This document shows positions 1 through 7,091 of a stretch of 10,584 nt of DNA, in pieces. The position numbers and the translations under genes are program-made. The first letter of the stretch is position 1. Each line of letters opens with the position of its first letter. The notes under the pieces were generated by a model. That model was not told where the DNA came from, searched no databases, and saw only the letters and a list, made by a program, of their open reading frames with translations. The stretch comes from Larix sibirica. Lineage: Eukaryota > Streptophyta > Pinopsida > Pinales > Pinaceae. The stretch is taken from assembly GCA_004151065.3 (NCBI GenBank), contig NWUY0300103514.1:1-10584 (forward strand), written 5' to 3'.

Positions 1-197
1 TATACTATACCTAAGTATAATATTAGAATCCTTAAAAATACCCTGGAGCACACAATCTCAACATATACCATGATCTCAATGCAAGTGTGGCAACTCTGTT
101 ATTTCCATAATAGTCTGTTGCACTATTTCTTCCTCTACAATCTGTCTTTGAATGAACCAATTAATAACAATGGGTGAGCCACAACAAACTATGAGCC

Positions 198-410
198 TCA
201 AGCGAATCCAAGTATATTATTGTAATCATTATCCAATTTATTATATTTCATACTTTGTTCATGCATTTTAGCTTCTATTTCCTCATGCTTAGACTTTTGT
301 TTCTCCATATGAAGGCTTAAATACTCAATGGCCTACTTCATCCCTTCCAACTGTGCATTCATTCTTCTCAATATTTTCTTAATTTCTACAGTACTCTCAC
401 TTCCTGCCAT
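198..410 (-). pseudogene. Coiled-coil-like ORF fragment, possibly the N-terminus of a retroelement gag
   Basis: Seen: a 71-codon frame read on the minus strand from an ATG at 410-408 to a TGA at 200-198, with one internal TAG at 335-333. The product is highly charged and helix-prone, with spaced hydrophobic residues (IKKILRRM, MEKQKSKHEEIEAKMHEQ), as in a short coiled coil. Inferred: gag proteins of plant LTR retrotransposons often start with a charged coiled-coil segment, and one in-frame stop in an otherwise coherent frame fits a decayed copy. No capsid motif, zinc knuckle or protease is visible before the window's left edge, and no primer-binding site was found upstream on this strand. It could equally be a chance frame or a host-gene remnant. 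Identity is not established. Confidence 0.3.
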
Positions 411-1022
411 TCCCAAATTAGAAGTGTTGTCCACACTAAAAAAAATTTAGAAGGGCATGGGCTCTCATGTTTTTGAGGATCAAAGAAACCCCTAGAATAG
501 AACCAAACCCCGCACAATAACCTCAAGAAAGGGATTGTGCAGAATAAGAGGGAAAAAAAATAAACCACTATTAAATTCAAACCACTAGATATACCATAGT
601 CCAAAGAAAAAATGAGAACCTAGGAAAAAACTAACTATAATTCCAAAGAGGAACCACTCGGAACAATAATACTTACCTTTGTCAAACAAAAAATGCCCCG
701 GAGTTATCACCACTAGGAGTCAACATCCAGGGTATTCGTTGACCTAGTCCCATTTGCAAATGCCAAGAAAAGGAATATCCACTAAAGGAATTATCCCACA
801 TATATGATCCAACCTGAATAAATGGTCCATAAAGGAATGCAAACTACATACCATAATCCAAGATGCGATGGGACTTGAGACATGGGAGAGTGTGAAGGCT
901 CCCTCATGTGACATTAAAGTGTTGATGAGACTTGCATGCATTATGAATTTCACATTTCATTTGGTGATACTTGTTTTTTGCTCCACCCATTCCTTTGAAA
1001 TATTTGATTAAGGGAGTTAATA
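411..1022. other. Unassigned, 3' side of the LINE remnant
   Basis: No recognisable coding motif on either strand. Two minus-strand frames (386-604 and 744-953) have no known domain. If the LINE at 1023-2007 kept its 3' untranslated region it would lie here on the minus strand, but no terminal poly(A), which would appear as poly(T) on the plus strand, is visible. Confidence 0.4.
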
Positions 1023-1062
1023 TCATAACATTAAATGACATTGCACACCTATGGTAGCCAAT

Positions 1063-1077
1063 ACCTCCCGGGGAGGT
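1063..1077. repeat. 15-bp palindrome ACCTCCC-G-GGGAGGT
   Basis: Seven-base perfect arms around one base, GC-rich in an AT-rich setting. It lies just after the last RNase H motif, in the C-terminal coding stretch (Gly-Pro-Pro-Arg-Glu on the minus strand). It is probably incidental to coding. Confidence 0.4.
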
Positions 1078-1288
1078 CCCCAATTTTTTACCAGGACCCC
1101 CTTATCTTGGTATATTGCTTTGTTTACTTGAAAATCAACCAATGAATTGTTGTATGTCTTGATGTGGAACAACTTAACTTCATCCATAGTAATATTCTAG
1201 ACAACTTCTTGAAAGGTCATGTTTAGCATCGATCCTTCCTCAAGGGTCTTTTTTCTTACTTTATTTATGACAAAAAAGAGTCACCAAA

Positions 1289-1316
1289 TATCATAACATT
1301 CTTATCATAACATTCT
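1289..1316. repeat. 14-bp exact tandem duplication inside the RNase H domain
   Basis: The 14-mer tatcataacattct occurs at 1289-1302 and again at 1303-1316. On the minus strand it lies directly before the FGDS motif. Because 14 is not a multiple of three, the extra copy shifts the frame from the WGIP/DEAYAL part into that of FGDS, so this duplication explains one of the frameshifts that broke the domain. Confidence 0.85.
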
Positions 1317-1644
1317 TTACGTGATGAGATTGAAGACTGCCAATTCTTAAAATCAAGGCATATGCTTCATCTTGATTATTCATTGCAATAGGTATCCCCC
1401 ATGAGAAATTAACTTCAATATTCCCCTTGAGGTAAAAAAACACCCCCCGCACCTACCACTCCTTTTAAGATTTTGCTTTATTAACCATGTTATCTTATTG
1501 CTTCTTTGTATCCTCCCATTAGTTCACGGGACCATTTTTTTTACGAGGGGATTTTTCTTCTAGATGAGCATGTTCTCACATATCATTTCCCACACCAACA
1601 TTCTTTGTCCAATTGAATTCATAATTAACTTATACATAAGTGGT

Positions 1645-2007
1645 TTACTTAAATTTATAGTGATAAATACTGGCATAGTTCAGTAATTTCCTCTTCTTAG
1701 CGAGCTTAATATCCATATTAACATACAATCCTAAACAATCTCTATTCATTTTTAGCATGACATCAATCTCAAATTCTAATAAGATGCATGCTGAGAAATT
1801 AATGGTGAGGGGTCTTTGGCTTGGGATTGAATCACATTTTGTAAAAATTCATATATAATCTTTAATGAGAAACTAAGGTCCTACTTCAAAAAGATCACCA
1901 TTTTCCTCCATGGATGAGAAGATAACCACACAAACCTCTAATCCATCAAAGATATCATAGTAGTGTCTAAATTTCCAAATTTTTATATCCAAATACTTTA
2001 GTTTTTT
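1645..2007 (-). pseudogene. DUF4283-like ORF1 fragment of a plant LINE
   Basis: One frame is open from about 2007 to a TAA at 1647-1645 on the minus strand, apart from two internal stops. Its layout resembles DUF4283, the domain of plant LINE ORF1 (gag-like, nucleic-acid-binding) proteins: IWKFRHYYD, then CVVIFSSMEENGDLFEVGP, a stop, FLIKDYI, a stop, IFTKCDSIPSQ, and later a CLGLYVNMDIKLAK block like the R..A.V.V..D segment that ends the domain. Both stops sit where the family usually has Trp (GPW-F and a W after the following Y/I), so each is one G-to-A change from TGG (TAG at 1875-1873, TGA at 1851-1849). No zinc knuckle is clear downstream. The family call rests on motif order, not on an alignment score. 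Confidence 0.5.
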
Positions 2008-2155
2008 TTATATAAAAAACAATCCCACAAAAATGTAGAATTGTCCACATATTATCATTATATAAAAATTACCTTTTATGTCATTAAGAATGAACTCAAT
2101 TACTATATTGAAAGGGTTCCTCTCTAAGCATCTTTATAAAATTTTAACATAAAAT

Positions 2156-2215
2156 CAATTTTACCCTATAATTTCACCATTGAAACAATTTACCCTACAA
2201 TTTTACCATAAAATC
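2156..2215. repeat. Imperfect tandem pair, about 30 bp
   Basis: Two adjacent stretches start with caatttta/caattta followed by ccctataattt/ccctacaattt and both run on through a similar accat tract. The resemblance is clear but imperfect, and the sequence is low in complexity. Confidence 0.4.
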
Positions 2216-2327
2216 ACTCTTTTCATTATGATTGGCTTACCATTTTAGGTTCAATAGTTATCAAGGTGTGCTCTAGATCCACTCCCTTGTCTCCTTTATC
2301 ACTTTCAAGTAGGGATGGATCAAACCC

Positions 2328-2414
2328 TTTGTCTCCTCCTCAAACCTGGGGGGTTTATTCTGATCTTCACATGAAGATGGAATTCACACATTGAGTTTGT
2401 CACCTCCTCAAACC
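2328..2414. repeat. 19-bp direct repeat pair with one mismatch
   Basis: tttgtctcctcctcaaacc at 2328-2346 and tttgtcacctcctcaaacc at 2396-2414, 68 bp apart. The pair is flanked by an inverted 8-mer, agggatgg at 2311-2318 and ccatccct at 2416-2423, which suggests a small decayed structured element or chance. Confidence 0.45.
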
Positions 2415-2614
2415 CCCATCCCTCCTTTGGTTTTATCTATCACATTTCAACACCACATGCTAATATAATTTGTAATGAAGCTTCCAATTGCACTTGGGTG
2501 CAACTTGTTGGGGATCATGGGTCGCAAGCTAGGCACAATATTTTAACATGTTGTAATATACGTTAACATATTCCAACATATGTTACATATGTTCTCTTAC
2601 CATATATTATAACA

Positions 2615-2672
2615 TAACATATGTAATGTATGCTAAGTTATAACATATGTAGCATATGTTGAGTTATAACAT
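2615..2672. repeat. 26-bp tandem repeat, 2.2 copies, CATATG-rich
   Basis: Units at 2615-2640 and 2641-2666 both begin taacatatgta and end with agtta/gagtta; a third copy starts at 2667. Each unit carries the palindrome acatatgt. The sequence just upstream (2545-2610) holds further scattered copies of aacatat/acatatgt, so the whole patch is simple-sequence-like. Confidence 0.75.
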
Positions 2673-3607
2673 TTTCTTTCTTTCTTTGTGAAACATACTT
2701 TCTGTGGAAACTCATCGAGCACTTCTCTTTATTCTAAGGATGACACTGAGGGTACATCAGATTTTGCAAAGACTCGAGGCCTTGTCAACATTCTCATGAT
2801 ATTAATCATATTCAAAAATATTGGCTCAAAGAGAGCTACATGTCACAAAGTTGGATTTGAACTCGAGTGGTAAGGATGAAAATTTTACTCTCAACCACTT
2901 AGGAGTAGATTAATAAGTGGACAAACTCAACCATTTTTTAGACAAAGTATTCTCCAAATCTCATAGGATACTTGCTGGAAGTTATAGTTTTACTTGATTC
3001 ATGGGAACTTTGACCATGGATATTTGTTGGTAGGACTTTTAATCCATTTTAAGAAGACCTAGATTGTTGAAATTTCAATAAATAATGAGTGGATCAAAGT
3101 GTAACATTGCCTTGCTAGAAAAAAATAAACTCATTTGAATGGTTGAGTTAACCCATCAAGCTCAATATCAAGGTGGAGGTTGAATCAAACAACAAGGTAG
3201 GGGAATCACCAACACAAGGAAATTTGTGGTGAAAGGAAAAGAAAATTGTCAAATAAGGAGTGCAATTATTGACGACTTTACTTTTTTGAAATAAATCAAG
3301 CCTAGATTCAAAGGATCCACTGTGCACAAATAAAAAGAGAGGATGCCAAATGAATTTGATGGTTTCCCATTTTTATTGAGGTGAGTGGATTGGAGAAAAC
3401 TTGGACAGATCAAAGTCTTTGGCATGTTGAAATTCCTAAAGTTAAAAGATGAGAACTCAAATCGATGTTAACTTAGGGCCAAGTAACCATTTTGGAGATA
3501 AGTTTATGAAAAACTAATAATTTGAACAAAGGAAAATGAAATCTAATTAGATGTGCTCTTCTAGCCATCTAAAATGTTAGAATGCTTTGTATCCTTTTTA
3601 CTTACAC
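2673..3607. other. Unassigned stretch without recognisable genes
   Basis: A 61-codon plus-strand frame at 2688-2873 carries no known motif. Further short plus-strand frames up to about 3560 also carry no domain I can name. No tRNA-like fold or terminal-repeat signature was seen. Confidence 0.4.
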
Positions 3608-3755
3608 CCAGTAAGAATCCCTTCTTAGGTTCTATCTCCCTGTACATAGTGATTTACAATCCCTTCTTGATGTTTAAATTACCAATAAGAATTCCTTCTT
3701 AGGTTCTATCTCCTTATACATAGTGATATACAATCTCTTCTTTATGTTTAAATTA
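3608..3755. repeat. 74-bp tandem duplication
   Basis: Units at 3608-3681 and 3682-3755 align without gaps and differ at 7 of 74 positions, five of them transitions. A third copy may start at 3756 (ccagtgaa) but diverges at once. It lies about 410 bp beyond the end of the transposase pseudogene, where subterminal repeats of a CACTA element could occur, but there is no direct link. Confidence 0.9.
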
Positions 3756-4167
3756 CCAGTGAAACTTATCCTTGATCCTACTATCTCCTCATGAATGACT
3801 TGGATTTAATAATTTTCATTAAAATGCATATAAATTACTATTTTATTACTTAGAAAGTAAACAATACGAAAAAATCACAAAATGACATAATTTACAAAAA
3901 GAACACATTAAGTATGTTTCCAAAAGTAGATGTTATAGGATTTCTGGTGAAATACTAATTATATTTATGGCGAGCTATGGAAAATGGAATGACTAATTAT
4001 GTTAAAAAGATAATATTCTATGTATTAAAACAAGATATATTAATATGCATTTTTCTCCTTCATGCTTACACTTAAGCTAAAATAATAATGATTGAACCAT
4101 GCTTTTCTTGGATGCATAGATTACAAAAAAAAGATTAAAATTAATCACAATTTCAATAAAGTTTTAT
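3756..4167. other. Unassigned, 3' flank of the CACTA transposase remnant
   Basis: This AT-rich stretch follows the transposase stop codon. The element's 3' untranslated region and terminal repeat would be expected here or further left. No CACTA-type terminal sequence is present. Confidence 0.4.
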
Positions 4168-4806
4168 TTACATATCTTGTCCATAGTGATCTTTAACATC
4201 ATCTTGAATATAATTTAACTCACTAGCGTTACAATCCATATTCCACCCTCCCATTTCATTAAAATGATTATACATAACACCAATAGCGTTAGAATCCATA
4301 TTCCACCCTCCAATTTCATTAAAATGATTATACATAATGCCAATATCTAGTACGTTTACCACACCACCATCAACAATATGATAAACATCATCTTCATTAG
4401 CATGATGATTATTTGTGTGCTTATCGTCCAAATTGTCTACTTCTTGGAATCCCTTGTTCGATACCTATTCAAGATCCCATTCATCTTCTTAATCCATAAC
4501 ACCTTCTTCGATCATATTGTCTTCATGATCCCCATCATCTTCCTGCTCCAAAACACCTTTAGGTACATACTTTATAAGCCTTCCACTTGGATCATATTTA
4601 ACAAGAAATGACCAACCTAGTCTACTTGTAACCGACGAATAAAACACATACTTACATTAACTTGGAAGGGCATATATATCAATCATTTATGCCTAACATT
4701 ATTAATCAATTCCGTGTGGTAACAATCTATAACACCTACCCTTAAAGAGAAAAACCCTAGAGGATTTGAAGTCCAACTCCAAAATATATTTCGAATAACC
4801 ACAATA
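4168..4806 (-). pseudogene. DUF4216-like C-terminal part and acidic tail of the Tnp2 remnant
   Basis: A single phase (0) runs from 4884 to the TAA at 4168. It holds YCGYSKYILELDFKSSRVFLFK (split here as YCGYSKYILEL and DFKSSRVFLFK) at about 4806-4741, matching the Y.G...DIIEL...VVLFKC core of DUF4216. The KYVFY and LGWSFLVKYDPSGRL blocks near 4650-4580 match the QVFY...WxVV segment. From about 4560 the product is rich in Asp and Glu (EQEDDGDHEDN, NEDDVYHIVDGG), as in the tails of many plant Tnp2 proteins. Stops interrupt the frame at several places, mostly in the AT-rich linker near 4720-4660, but no frameshift is needed from DUF4216 to the end. DUF4216 has no assigned biochemical function. 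Confidence 0.72.
4224..4343 (-). repeat. 60-bp in-frame tandem duplication in the acidic tail
   Basis: Units at 4224-4283 and 4284-4343 differ at 4 of 60 positions. On the minus strand each encodes a 20-residue unit of the form IG-MYNHFNE-GGWNMD-NA, in the same phase as the DUF4216 part. The unit length is a multiple of three and both copies are open, so the duplication probably arose while the frame mattered, or kept the frame by chance. Confidence 0.92.
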
Positions 4807-5262
4807 TCAAAGATTAGATGTGATTGGATGTCTATCACCCTTGTATGATGTATTAATCATAAAGCTATGCCAATCATGTGATTTTTCTCTTGCAGAATAT
4901 CTTTTTCTTCCAGACATTTTTAATGTTTCTAGCAAAACAATGGGAAGCTTAATGTTTCTTACAATGTATTTCACAATGTTTCTCTCTTCCTTTGTTTAAC
5001 CATGGGGGAATTATTGGTTCTCTGCCTATGGAAGACTCACTCAAATGTTGCATCAAATTGGATTTCTTGGTGTCACTTCCAAATTTGGCAATTTGATCTT
5101 TGTTATTCCTTCCATGTAACATTCTCCATAGGTATTTCATGACATTCTTCTCAATATGCATTTTGTCAAACAAACTACCCACTAGGAGGTTCTCATTGTA
5201 TGGGAGTCAATTGAACTATAAGATAAACCACTTCATGCCTTGGGGAATGCAATTGCATTTCC

Positions 5263-5365
5263 CTATTGATAACATAAAAATGAATCATATTTATTAGTAA
5301 AAAAGAACTATAAAACTAACCACTAACAAGTACATGCATGAATTCAATTGAAACCAATTGCTTAC
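5263..5365 (-). other. Probable 103-bp intron in the Tnp2 gene
   Basis: On the minus strand an apparent donor GTAAGC begins at 5365, after CATG. A branch-like TACTAAT and a T-rich tract follow, and an acceptor TCAATAG ends at 5263. The conserved part that follows (GMKWFIL, then LPYNENLL, then MHIEKN) lies in phase 1. The preceding WWKKAYDRS stretch is in phase 2, and removing exactly this 103-bp interval puts both in one phase. The interval itself is stop-rich and does not resemble Tnp2. Plant CACTA transposase genes do contain introns, but no transcript is available here. Confidence 0.45.
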
Positions 5366-6505
5366 CATGGATACTTCTATCATAAGCCTTCTTCCACCAT
5401 TGAGGTATCATTGTTCATGGTTTTGATCTATTCTCTTCCCTACCAGTGAAAATATGTTTTTCATTTGCTTAGTATGGTTGTTTGGGAGGAAATGTTTGCA
5501 CTCACCACACACCTTATTTCCTAAACTACTTGAATGTCAAGATGTAGTTTTTGAACCACAAACTGGACATGCAAATTTTCCCTTTGTTTGAAGACCCGTA
5601 AGATATGCAATAGTATTATTAGTAAATTGCAAATATAGTAGATGAGTTAATGTTCTAGTGCACTTTATGTACCATATAAATGTGATAACCTGGGTTCATT
5701 ATGATTCATGAATTGCTCACATACGTATTGCATGGAATTGGAATTGCCTTTTCCCTATTTGTTTGAATATGCCATACATAATGATCCCAACCCCTAACTT
5801 TTGAAGTTCATTGATAAGAGGCTTAATATAAATATACATATTGCTAACTTGATTTCATTCTTATTTTAAAAAAAAGTATTAAACACATTGTAAAAAGTAC
5901 ATCATAATATGTAACAAACAACAAAAACGAGGCGGTTTATTGCAATTAATAGTTGGAATATAAATACTCGTAACTGTCAATGAAAACAATGCATGCTCCT
6001 TATTTATTGACATCCAAGGAGGAATGTTATTCTTTAGAACAAACATTGACCACACCATGTAAATGGATCTCATCTCTACAAGTGGATTAACGCCACCGAC
6101 AACTCTTAACATTATGAGGTTCATCTATAAAGATGGGACATTTTTCCTTGGTGTCCCTAAATGTAGAATCATCTACAACCATTCGCATGATAACACCATC
6201 CAGACTCCTCATTCGAGCATGGTAATCCATACATTTTTCTTTGTTCTTCCACTTGAAAAATAATTGAAAATGAAAAATGATGGAAATGTGGTGAAGAACA
6301 TTTTGGGACATGTTCTTTGTCACTTGATAAGTGTGATATCTACTAAATTTACATTTAGGGAATTGCTTCAAATCTACTTTACCTTCATAATATATCATGA
6401 AATCATTAGTTCATGCATCAAATGTTTGATACTTCATTCCTATATCTTTCATAAGGACACACACTTCTTGTAATGTGAGAGACAAAGTATTTGAATTTGG
6501 TAGTG

Positions 6506-6522
6506 TATATATATATATATAT
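6506..6522. repeat. (TA)n microsatellite, about 8 units
   Basis: An uninterrupted TA run inside the N-terminal half of the transposase remnant, between the ...FIDTTSS and LQEV parts. It is a likely source of one of the phase changes there. Confidence 0.9.
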
Positions 6523-6764
6523 TCGAATGCTACTAGTTGTATCTATAAAGCATTTAATACCTTAGGATTTGGGTGAAAATATGTATGAAGCATTATTAAA
6601 AACATTCAAGTTCACCGCCAAGAAATTGGTGGAGAGAAGACTTATCTTCGACCCTACCCTTCATATAGTCGTTTATTTATTAGATCAATAAGAGGGTTAT
6701 CATGAATCCTAGTATCATCATCTATGGGAAAAGGTGTCATGAACCAAAATATTTATCCCATTAT

Positions 6765-6880
6765 TCATAGTATATCATTGTCATTCTCTTCCATTATATT
6801 TTCTCTCCCATAAGGTTTTAATCATAGTATATCATTGTCATTCTCTTCAATTATATTTTCTCTCCCATAAGGTTTTAATC
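6765..6880. repeat. 57-bp tandem duplication upstream of the transposase core
   Basis: Units at 6765-6821 and 6822-6878 differ at a single position (C at 6792 against A at 6849), and two further bases match a third copy. It lies immediately 5' of the recognisable transposase on its own strand. The unit is 19 codons long. Near-identity makes it the youngest-looking repeat in the window. Confidence 0.93.
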
Positions 6881-7091
6881 TACGAGCATATTATCCTAAA
6901 CTTCATTTTTAAACCTTTAACCATTACTATTCTCAAAATATATCAAAAATCGTCATTTCCTTGTAGATGAGAAAGACACAAATAGTATGGAATTATGAAA
7001 AACGGAATTATTAAAACAACATCCATATGTCAACAAAACAACATCTTAAATGGAGTTGTGTTAAGACATTGTGGTAGCGCTAACTATAGTG

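Larger units (their letters stand above)
1023..1494 (-). pseudogene. RNase H domain of a plant LINE ORF2 (RVT_3-like), frameshifted
   Basis: Role in the family: this domain removes RNA from RNA/DNA hybrids during retrotransposition and sits at the C-terminus of ORF2 in many plant L1-type elements. Seen, in order on the minus strand: GAGGVF near 1453, WGIP followed by NNQDEAYAL near 1401-1355, FGDS near 1285, and FHIKTYNNSLVDFQVNKA near 1169-1115. These match the order and spacing of plant RNase H domains, including the central Glu, the GDS Asp and the Asp of the final NNS..D..xNKA block. The first catalytic Asp may be the codon at 1494-1492, but that end is poorly preserved. The pieces fall in different frames (1453 phase 1, 1401 phase 0, 1282 phase 1, 1169 phase 2), so there are at least three indels, plus in-frame stops. 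The length of about 380 bp from first to last motif suits a complete domain. It is non-functional. A retrotransposon RNase H of another class is possible but less likely. Confidence 0.72.
1023..2007 (-). mobile_element. Internally deleted plant LINE (L1-type) remnant
   Basis: A DUF4283-like ORF1 piece and an RNase H piece lie on the same strand in the order expected of a plant LINE (ORF1 first, RNase H last). Only about 150 bp separates them, whereas a full element would have some 3 kb of endonuclease and reverse transcriptase between. No APE-type endonuclease and no reverse-transcriptase catalytic motif was seen in the gap. No target-site duplication or poly(A) tail was found, so the outer limits are only the limits of recognisable coding sequence. 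Confidence 0.55.
2008..2614. other. Unassigned AT-rich DNA with short direct repeats
   Basis: No coding motif is recognised on either strand. Two low-complexity repeat pairs within it are listed separately. Confidence 0.4.
4168..6725 (-). pseudogene. CACTA (En/Spm) transposase, Tnp2 type, degenerate
   Basis: Role in the family: Tnp2/TnpD-type transposases bind the ends of CACTA elements and catalyse their movement in the nucleus. Seen on the minus strand, in order: a remnant with DDDTR..DNPLIDL near 6725; KISLLSTNFLAV near 6648; LQEV..LMKDIGMKYQTFDA-stop-TND (stop at 6413-6411); a P-K-C-K-xSRY block; MDYHARMRSLDGVI near 6210; EPHNVK near 6115; VEMRS, NNIPPWMSI near 6025-6005; YIKPLINELQKLG near 5830; TKGKFACPVCG near 5584; MHIEKN followed by LWRMLHGRNNK near 5160-5105; KSHDWHSF near 4881; then DUF4216 and an acidic tail. 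These are hallmarks of the Tnp2 family in family order. The frame is phase 2 at 6398, phase 1 from about 6105 to 4950 and phase 0 from 4884 to the end, with many stops. The N-terminal Transpos_assoc domain is not recognisable. The order is collinear, so this is one decayed gene. It cannot encode an active enzyme. Confidence 0.88.
4168..7091 (-). mobile_element. CACTA element remnant, ends not defined
   Basis: The body is defined by the Tnp2 pseudogene. A possible 5' end is the plus-strand sequence ending TAGTG at 7087-7091, which on the minus strand reads CACTATAGTTAGCGCTACC. A partner beginning CACTA on the plus strand was not found between 2000 and 4168, and no 3-bp target duplication could be assigned. 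The right limit is therefore tentative and the left limit is just the transposase stop codon. Confidence 0.5.

Noticed and set aside
434-440. CACTA words at 434, 567, 583 and 711 as the left end of the CACTA element
   Set aside because: The pentamer is expected by chance, none continues to match the candidate right end, and they lie beyond the LINE remnant more than 3 kb from the transposase stop.
744-953. Minus-strand frame downstream of RNase H as part of the LINE protein
   Set aside because: It lies after several stops beyond the end of the RNase H domain and matches nothing expected at an ORF2 C-terminus.
2688-2873. 61-codon plus-strand frame as a gene
   Set aside because: It has no known motif, no neighbouring coding sequence and a length expected by chance.
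3608-3755. CRISPR-like or tRNA-related repeats
   Set aside because: The units abut directly with no spacers, and no cloverleaf can be drawn. This is a tandem duplication.
4378-4611. Plus-strand hydrophobic frame as a membrane protein
   Set aside because: It is the antisense of the DUF4216/acidic-tail part of the transposase. Its Ile/Phe richness comes from reading Asp/Glu/Asn codons backwards.
5615-5705. A second intron in the Tnp2 gene
   Set aside because: The interval is about 80 bp longer than the family needs, but no AG lies where the acceptor would have to be, and both sides share one phase, so a plain insertion is as likely.
6063-6473. Plus-strand frames at 6063-6263 and 6264-6473
   Set aside because: They are antisense to the conserved Tnp2 core, which explains the sequence much better.
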